Below are positions 57,175 to 64,000 of a stretch of DNA of 64,000 bases, piece after piece; the first letter of the stretch is position 1; the number at the start of each line of letters is the position of its first letter. The stretch is from Cordilura impudica. Its lineage: Eukaryota; Arthropoda; Insecta; Diptera; Scathophagidae. The stretch spans positions 142,032,429 through 142,096,428 of the forward strand of contig OY821519.1 in NCBI GenBank assembly GCA_963682025.1, written 5' to 3'. The translations under genes were made by a program, and so were the position numbers. The notes under the pieces are model-generated. The model did no database searches. It was given only the letters and a program-made list of their open reading frames with translations, and had not been told where the DNA came from.

Positions 57175-57412
57175 ACTTATAGTGCTATAAAACCTACAAC
57201 AATATGCCCACAGGGCCCCCCAACCTTGGGGACAATTATTTCACTATACTAGCTGAATCGATAAGTCGCAAACGTAAAAAATAAAGTATAAACATATAAC
57301 GCCATTCCCCATATTACCTAAAGCTCAACCTCCCAATCCCAGATACATAATTATTCAAACTAACGACCCTAATGAATTTACTATTTGCTGACTTATTTCA
57401 AACTCAATCAAA
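57175..57412 (+). pseudogene. Non-LTR retrotransposon ORF1 N-terminal remnant
   Basis: A conceptual reading with one frameshift gives MPTGPPNLGDNYFTILAESI, SRKRK, then ITPFPILPKAQPPNPRYIII followed by QTNDPNEF. This resembles the start of jockey-type ORF1 (gag-like) proteins, where a Pro-rich segment precedes 'P.YIII...DPN'. It is cut by the family A element that begins at 57413. It may belong to the same old insertion as the minus-strand fossil at 55395-56346, but the opposite orientation argues against a simple single copy. Confidence 0.45.
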
Positions 57413-58194
57413 AACAAGTAAGAAATTATAGTCGGTCTAGACCGACTATACGATACCCTATACCATGGTTTGGTTTGGTCCAACTAATTGGATATAGAAA
57501 ATAAGCATAAACCGAATTTGAGTGCCACTGTTATTAATTTTTTTGGCCGCAGATATGAAAAATTCATATCGGGTGGTATATTTATAAGCGGACTAGGTCG
57601 AAAAATGGACCCATCCTGACCATACTTGGTAAAGTCACTTATATTTTGCAAGAATATATTCAAACAAAATTTGAGAAGAATCAGTGCAATAGTTTTGTTT
57701 TTTGATAGATTTAAGTGAAGATCGGGAAGCAGCTCTATATGGGGCCTATGACTAAGAATTGTCCAATAGGGATCATTTTTGGACTACTGATTAATGGATG
57801 TAATATATACATACGAACCCAATTTGACTAAGATTTGCATGATAATTTGGATCTTATAGCAATATATGTTGATTTCATAGGGGTCATTTGTATGGGGGCT
57901 AGGTCTGAACATGGACCGATTCTCACGAATTTCAATAGCGTTCATCCCATGGCCGATAAAAGATTAAATACCAAATTTCATCAAAATATATTCATATTTG
58001 CGACCTGCAGTTTGATTACAAGCTTTACATGGACACACAGACGGACGGACGGACGGACATCGTTAAATCGAATCAGATAGTGATTCTGATTCGATCGGTA
58101 TAATTAAAGATGGGTGTAGGTCAAATATTTTTGGTTGTTACAAACAGCAGCACAAAGTCATTATACCCAAACCACATAGTGGTATGGGGTATAA
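57413..58194 (-). mobile_element. Family A HINE-like element, full length
   Basis: The 3' end at the left reads AACAAGTAAGAAATTATAGT then GTCGGTCTAGACCGAC. The core is GGACGGACGGACGGACAT. It ends TTATACCCAAACCACATAGT then GGTATGGGGTATAA. It faces the copy at 56365-57145 tail to tail, with 267 bp between. Confidence 0.85.
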
Positions 58195-58429
58195 AAAATG
58201 ATGGGGATCGAAATTAAGATTTTTTATTTAAAAAAAAATAATAAAATTAAGAATGCGGAGGGCACGCCGTTAACGCTGAATGTAAGTTTAGCAAAAATAA
58301 ATTGTTTTTCTTGTTTTTTCCAAGACAAAAACAAACAGGTATGTATATTGTAGTATGCAATGTGTACTCATATACAAACATATTTTTTTTCAAAGTTGTT
58401 TATTTAACTCTTTCTTTTAACTCATACTC
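58195..58429. other. AT-rich spacer
   Basis: No supported feature. Confidence 0.4.
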
Positions 58430-58752
58430 TCTGTTTGTCTGTCTGTCGTGTGTCAACTCCATTCCCCCTTATCCAATTGATCTGAAACTTGGCCCATAGT
58501 CTAGTTGTACTAAAGATTAAATTTGGGGTAGTCACGCACAGTCACGCAGTGATCTAAATGTCATTTCCCCTCATCCGATCGATCTCAAACTTTGTCCGTA
58601 GACTTGTTGTGGCCAAAGATTAATTTGAAGATAGTCACACACAGTCACGCACAGTCAGGGAGATATTCAAAACTCATATGCATAAGGATAGAAAGAGTTT
58701 TAATAAAAACTTTGTTTTTATGGATTAGATTTTACTTTAGTTTGTTATATTG
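58430..58752. repeat. Family G tandem repeat, third locus, with GTCT microsatellite
   Basis: CTCTGTTTGTCTGTCTGTCG is followed by units holding 'tccaattgatctgaaacttg', GTAGTCACGCACAGTCACGC and 'gacttgttgtggccaaagat', then the tail 'aactttgtttttatggatta'. It is the most complete copy of this family. Confidence 0.65.
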
Positions 58753-60016
58753 GAGGAGAGAATTTAACTATTTACCAAAAAAAACTATACATATACTGCT
58801 TTTGGTTACTGATGAGGGTTGGTGACTCTTCCCGAAACAGCTATATAGCCTGTCATGCAGAATATAGATCAATTTTTTGAAACAAATGTGTCATTGTTTT
58901 TGCTTTATATAAAGTAAAAACATTTGATCTTGAGCCTGAATAATTTCAAACTAAAAAAAAAAAATGATTTTTGGCAGAAATGTGGCCCTACGGAGCGCAA
59001 GAATGGGTTTATTTTAAAAAATTTTCAGCTGAGAATCTTCATTGCGATAAGTACAAAAAAACTGTCTGCGTGAAACTGCGGGGAAAAAGTTTTCATTTTT
59101 CATTCTGAAAAAATTGTTGAGTATTCCGTGAATAATTCTGAACACTTTTTATTCAATAAATTTTCTTCCAAAAGTGCATAATCTTCCAGTAAAACATTGC
59201 TTCTCCATGGACAGCGTTAGCACATTATGGCCGTTTTTTGGAAAAATTAAAAATGTAAATTTTTCCCCGCAGTTTCACGCAGACAGTTTTTTCTCCGAGT
59301 CATCTGCTGATTCTGAGCCAGTATTAAATTTTCCGGTATTAAATTTTTTTAATTTTGATAACATGAAAGAGAAATTATTTTTTTTAATTTTTTTTCTTTG
59401 CTTCTTTGTGTTTTTTAAATTCCGTTATTAATATAATGAAATACCGAAATACCGGTTTTGAAAATTTGGTCCGGTATTGCAAGCCCTAACTGTAGTATGG
59501 AAATTTTTCTATACGTTAAAATTTAGTAAAACTGTTTACATATAAAGTGTAACAAAAAAAAAAATATGAGAATCTGATTAATTGTTATAAAAAGTTAGGT
59601 ACGTTTTGAAGAAAGTATTCTTTTTAGTTATTATTTTTTTCTTTCGTATTGACTATTTTTTGTATTTATTGCGGGATAATGTTTAAAAATATGGCAAGTC
59701 GACTCTAAATAGGTATATGTTTTATGTGATTATAAAACTATTGGAGTAAAATAATATTTTCTTTTTAGACTCCTTTTCGATAATAGCAGCATTTTGTACT
59801 TCTTAATAAATTATATATTGTCAGTGGTTTACACCTAGACTCTACTCAATATGACTGTGTCCCTAGACGGTTTATTTGGTTGGTACATTCATAGCATTTC
59901 AGCTCATTTTAAAATTTTAAGAATTAAAGTTGAGCACATGGCTTCGAAAACCTAAAATGAGATTTCATGGAAATTTCATTAAGGATGTCAGTTGTATAGT
60001 TTTTTTTTTTATCATA
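58753..60016. other. AT-rich DNA with one inverted repeat
   Basis: CTGTCTGCGTGAAACTGCGG then GGAAAAA (about 59061) is matched by its complement TTTTTCCCCGCAGTTTCACG then CAGACAG (about 59262), separated by ~175 bp. This is a probable foldback or MITE relic. The frame at 59174-59431 runs through it and is not called. Confidence 0.45.
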
Positions 60017-60245
60017 ATAAGATTTTAAAGTTAGGTGTAGATGTGAACAAAACTTTTGGTGGGATTATTTTGATGGTGGCTATGTTAAGTTGTCTGCAAA
60101 TGTGTTTTGTGATTTATACATCCAATAAGCCTTTCAATATAACGGTCTTCGCGGCCTTGATTATGCAACTGATGATTTTTTTTTTGGTGATGAAAAACGT
60201 AAAAATGAGGTACCTATTAAAACCATTTCACCCAGAACATTATTT
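60017..60245 (+). pseudogene. Odorant-receptor-like fragment, decayed
   Basis: The frame gives ILKLGVDVNKTFGGIILMVA, MLSCLQMCFVIYTSN, then TVFAALIMQLMIFFLVMKNV. The opening matches RTLLRLGIDLN of the receptor exon at 60955, and two hydrophobic segments follow at the expected places for the first two membrane helices. It has no clear start, and it runs at the right into a scrap of a family A element (60246-60292: 'ataccgatcatttcagaat', 'tttagcaatgtccgt'). I take it as a broken tandem paralogue. The call depends on the likeness to the downstream exon. Confidence 0.4.
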
Positions 60246-60554
60246 TGTTATACCGATCATTTCAGAATGTCCGATTTAGCAATGTCCGTGGCATGAAATG
60301 TCGCCGCAAGAGAAATAGTTAATGTTATTACCATTGATGCGCTCCCAAAGACAATCGTCGCTAAGAGGTTTGGTAGTTTAATCGTTTAGCAACAAAGAGT
60401 GTTAAATTCGGTTTTATCAAATATTTGTCCTAATTAGTTTTACCAATGTTTAATATGAAAAAAATATTTTGAGATAAGAACGTCTTGTTCGTGGGGAAAA
60501 TATATTTTTAGGTCAACAAATTTTTAAGAGCAAATTATATTGTGAACTTAAAAC

Positions 60555-60690
60555 AAACAAGTAAGAGTGTTAAATTCGGCTGGGCCGAATCTTTGACACT
60601 CTCCACCTTCATCTTAAACTCGTTTTTTTTACTATTAAAAATATTAGGAACAAAACTTGCAGTTGTAGGGTAGAAATATACCAACAGTCT
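60555..60690 (-). repeat. Family B HINE-like element, 3' fragment
   Basis: It reads AACAAGTAAGAGTGTTAAAT then TCGGCTGGGCCGAATCTTTG, with a perfect palindrome TTCGGCTGGGCCGAA bar its centre, and 'catcttaaactcg'. It lies between the receptor fragment and the receptor exon. Confidence 0.7.
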
Positions 60691-60954
60691 TGTATGTTCG
60701 ATTCATATTTTGCAAAATGTTATATGGGCAACATATATTTTTCACTTTTCAATCAAACCTTTAATTAACTTCTTTAAAAATGACAATAAACTGTCTATTT
60801 CATACAATAATATGTAACCATCCACTATATTTAAGAAAAATAATTAATATTATAGGCAGTACTTAGGTTTGCTGTTTTGCAAATAAAATATACTTTCAAA
60901 TTCTTACCAACCACATTCATTACCAGTCTCACTCACTTGCTAAACGGCGATAAA

Positions 60955-61285
60955 ATGTCTTTTTCGGGATCTAAAGAGAATTTGCAATATTTGTCAATAC
61001 AACGCCGAACTCTCCTACGACTAGGCATCGATTTAAATGCCAAGAAGGGAAAGGAATTATTGATATGTTATTGTAAATTTTTTTTAATTCAAACTCTTAC
61101 GATCTATTTGCAATGCGGCTTATTAAACTTTGTGGTAGATAGTATACCAAATATTGATGTAACGATTGGGCCATTGTCCATCTTCAATCAGTGTTGTTTG
61201 ATTATTGCCAAATTATGGGTATTTCTCTATAAGGGTGAAGAGTTTTTAAATCTTATATGGCAAATTAATCAACTGGCAGATAATG
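60955..61285 (+). CDS. Insect odorant receptor, first exon
   Basis: Odorant receptors of this 7tm_6 family form ligand-gated cation channels with the co-receptor Orco in the dendrite of olfactory neurons. The exon encodes about 110 residues: MSFSGSKENLQYLSIQRRTL, LRLGIDLN, then a helix KFFLIQTLTIYLQCGLLNFV, a loop with IPNIDVTIGPLS, and a second helix CLIIAKLWVFLYKGEEFLNL. The final part is IWQINQLADN. The charged N-terminus, paired helices and the KGEEF..LI..I phrase after helix 2 fit the family, whose members are usually near 400 residues. An earlier in-frame Met exists 26 codons upstream, but the ATG at 60955, preceded by AAAA, gives the usual short N-terminus. The exon closes with ATG|GTAAGTACG, a strong splice donor. 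No further receptor exon is recognisable in the remaining 2.7 kb, so the gene continues past long introns or is broken. Confidence 0.7.
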
Positions 61286-62123
61286 GTAAGTACGAGTATA
61301 AAATTTAAATTTTTTTAAATTGTCAATTTTTAGTTTTATAAATCTTGATAAATGAAATTTTTGTAAAATGTGGAATTTTGTGGCAATATCATACAACCAT
61401 TATCAATATTAACTGTAATTTACATACAGTTAGAAATTGTTTTGGAAACTTAAAGAATAAAAATGACATTAACTTAATTTTGTTTCAAATAATTTTAAGT
61501 AAAATAACTGATAAAGACTATCCGGCATGTCACAAAAAAAAAAAATTCCGATCGAAAGTGGAATTGAAACCGTATTTGGCTTCTCCAGAAAACGTAAACC
61601 GACAAATTTTTTCAATATGAAACCACTTGCAATTTCTTAAGTGGAGTACCGCCGATAAAAAATAATATTTAGAACAACTTAAAATTAATAAAAAAAAATA
61701 TTATTGGTTTATTTATTTTTAGCAAAGTACAGACATTTCAATCTTTAAAATAAATTTTATTACCAATTTAAGAGAAAATCATTTTTAGATGACGATATAT
61801 TGTAAACACCAGAAAGAACAGACGTGTTTTTTTTTCTAAGCTCCTCCTCAATTTGTAATATTTAAAACGAACAATAGAATTAAAAATAAACTATTTACTG
61901 TCAATAAAAATATTTTCAAAATTCATCCAGTGATATAATCCTAAAACCAATTATTATTTAACATAATTAAATAAAATAAACAATCCTTAAAAAATTGTAA
62001 TCATAAAAAAACAATAAAAAAGAAGAAAAACATACAAAAACTCAAATTTTTCTTTATTGAGAACAAAATAATCCGGAGTTTAATAAACTTTAAACTTTAA
62101 ACTAGTTACTAGAGTCTATTAAT
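61286..62123. other. Intron-like or intergenic AT-rich DNA
   Basis: It follows the receptor splice donor. A frame at 61345-61620 contains KKKKFRSKVELKPYLASPEN, discussed separately as a faint MBD-like phrase. No later receptor exon is seen. Confidence 0.4.
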
Positions 62124-62237
62124 ATGGAAATTGAAAAACTAAAATCTGAAGTTGAAAGTTTAAAAATAAATGTTTAAATCAAGAAAATTCGATGGTGTCA
62201 TTAGATGTACGTATCACTGGTATTCCATTTGTTTAGT
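62124..62237 (+). pseudogene. Non-LTR retrotransposon ORF1 scrap
   Basis: A reading with one frameshift gives MEIEKLKSEVESLKINV, then NQENSMVSLDVRITGIPFV, then a stop. A short coiled coil followed by a DVRI.GIPF phrase is common at the heart of ORF1 proteins of LINE elements. It is about 40 codons long, with no reverse transcriptase nearby. Confidence 0.4.
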
Positions 62238-62779
62238 GTAAAATATTAGTTTTTTCTAACTAAATACAACACTGACAGAAAAAAGGCGAAGCAAAACAAA
62301 CGAACAAGAAAAGCAATTGAGAAAACGTGTAAGTATTAGATTTAAGTTTAAAACTTGTGTCAAGTTATTCATTGTTAAAGGGGAAAACATCGTATTTCAG
62401 GAGAAGAGCGGATTTTTCTTGAATTCATGGAGTGCCATCAAGATATAGCTAGGGGTTCGTGAAGTGAGATCGGGTTGTTGTGAGATGTCATTCTGCAGAC
62501 CTGACAGACCAATTAAATTCTTCCATTAATAAAATTTTAATAAAATTTTTTCCAAGACCATCACAGACGCATCCTTGTTTCGACGATAATACTTAATGGA
62601 GCTAAAAGAGGTACATATATGATTTTTATTTGCAAACAAATGTACATACATATGTAACTTATATTTCATTTGGACTGACAAAGTATCTGATGCATACCTC
62701 AAATGACGTTGACGCAATTTTTCAACTGAATGTTGGTTTAGTTCCTATATTGCTGCAACAATGGATATGCCGGGTATTT
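62238..62779. other. Unassigned DNA
   Basis: No feature is supported. The overlapping frames at 62526-62836 have no recognisable domain. Confidence 0.4.
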
Positions 62780-63555
62780 TTATACCCTATACCACTATGT
62801 GGTTTGGGTATAATGACTTTGTGCTGCTGTTTGTAACTACCACAAATGTTTGACCTAGACCCATCTTTTATTATACCGATCGAATCAGAATCACTTTCTG
62901 AGTCGATTTAACGATGTCCGTCCGTCCGTCCGTCTGTGTGACCATGTTAACTTTGTAATCAAACTGCAGGTCGCTAATATGAATATATTTTGACGAAATT
63001 GGGTATATAAGCTTTCGTCGGCCATGGGCTGAACGCTATTGAAATTGGTGAGAATCGGTCCATGTTAAGACCTGGCCCCCATACAAATGACCCCTATTAA
63101 ATCGACATAAATTGCCTTAAGATCCAAATTATCATATAGATCTCAGTCAAATGGGGTTTGTATGTGTTTATTATATCGATTAATCAGTAGTCCAAATTCA
63201 AAGTTATAGGCCCCATATAGAGCTGCTTCCCGATCTTCACTTAAATCTATCAAAAAACAAAAATATTTCACAGATTTTTCTCAAATTTGGTTTGTATATA
63301 TTATTTCAAAATATAAGTGACTTTACCAAATATGGTCAGGATCGGTCCATTTTTCTACTCAGTCCCCATATAAAATATAGCAACCGATATGAACTTCTTC
63401 ATATCTGCAGCCAAAAAAATTAAAAACAATGTCACTCAAAATTAGTTTATGCTTATTTTCTATATCCAGTTAGTTGGACTGAAGAGATAGGGTCTCTAAA
63501 CCATGGTAAAGGATATCGTATAGTCGGTCTAGATCGACTATAATTTCTTACTTGT
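62780..63555 (+). mobile_element. Family A HINE-like element, full length
   Basis: It starts TTATACCCTATACCACTATG, core GTCCGTCCGTCCGTCTGTGT, and ends GGTAAAGGATATCGTATA then GTCGGTCTAGATCGAC (one change in the palindrome) and TATAATTTCTTACTTGTTTT. Confidence 0.85.
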
Positions 63556-63915
63556 TTTATTTATTTTACACAAAACAATTCTTCAAATTTCTCTTTATTT
63601 TCTTTTTCTTTACAACAATCAACTGTGTATTTTTCGTTACGCTGCCATATTTAATGCACATTTTTTCGATTCAATGAAAGCGATAAATTTCTGAAGAAGC
63701 TAAAACGAATTCGATCGATTTGGTAATACGGAATCAACTCGACTTCGATTTTATTCTGTGACATGCCTGTATGCCAATAAAAAAAAGTTACGCGAAGTCA
63801 ATGGTTTCACCCTGTTGAACCGTGTTCAACATAAATTTAAGCCTTTTTAACTTTTCTTTTTTTTATGAGTTTTTCTCATGCCTACTTTTTGTTTTTGCTC
63901 CAGGAGAGTTTTTAA
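63556..63915. other. AT-rich spacer
   Basis: Nothing is supported between the two direct family A copies. Confidence 0.4.
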
Positions 63916-64000
63916 TTATACCCTATACCACTATGTGGTTTGGGTATAATGACTTTGTGCTGCTGTTTGTAACTACCAAAAATATTTGACCTAGAACCAT
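63916..64000 (+). mobile_element. Family A HINE-like element, cut by the window edge
   Basis: It starts TTATACCCTATACCACTATG then TGGTTTGGGTATAATGACTT and is collinear with the other copies up to the end of the window. Confidence 0.8.

Noticed and set aside
1..64000. CRISPR array, tRNA or rRNA genes
   Set aside because: No spaced identical repeats, cloverleaf with anticodon arm, or conserved rRNA stretch was seen; the sequence is eukaryotic and repeat-rich.

Overview
The window is nuclear DNA of an insect, most likely a brachyceran (possibly calyptrate) fly. It is strongly AT-rich, has very few long open frames, and carries part of an insect odorant-receptor gene. Its repeats have the layout of Drosophila DINE-1/HINE (Helentron-derived) elements. 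The species cannot be fixed from the sequence alone.

Host genes are sparse. The clearest is an intronless 360-residue frame on the minus strand (25176-26258). It encodes a protein with one N-terminal membrane segment, a Ser/Pro/Thr-rich middle and a conserved-looking C-terminus; I cannot name it. At 60955-61285 (+) there is a first exon of an odorant receptor ending in a good splice donor, with a decayed paralogous fragment just upstream (60017-60245). No later receptor exons are visible.

The rest is mobile-element debris. Two families of DINE-1/HINE-like elements dominate. Family A is about 780 bp, with a GTCGGTCTAGACCGAC palindrome near the 3' end. Family B is about 400-470 bp, with a TTCGGC(TG)TGCCGAA-type palindrome. 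Both start TTATACCC, carry a GTCC/GTCT microsatellite core and end CTTACTTGTTT. About 15 family A and 11 family B copies or pieces are scattered through the window. Several contain, or sit inside, other repeats: an A copy at 4747-7066 is split by another element, and an A copy at 38623-39408 splits a 1-kb T-rich array.

The best-preserved autonomous-looking transposon is at 30880-33417. It has inverted repeats of roughly 435 bp flanking one intact 396-codon transposase-like frame. Other transposase remnants are an internally deleted mariner with both ends and TA target sites (9581-10398), Tc1-type pieces (715-1060 and 12441-13010), an IS630/Tc1/mariner-type scrap (27375-27540), and two hAT remnants (44209-46064 and 47305-47890). 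Non-LTR retrotransposon pieces lie at 11384-12440, 55395-56346, 57175-57412 and 62124-62237.

Non-coding repeats include a three-copy family C with 30-bp inverted ends, a family D with an 11-bp target duplication, a region of GC-rich about 140-bp tandem repeats and about 170-bp repeats (52206-54584), a 21-bp minisatellite array with an inverted partner (5086-6389), and several palindromic MITE-like units. The long stretches between these show no gene I can support.
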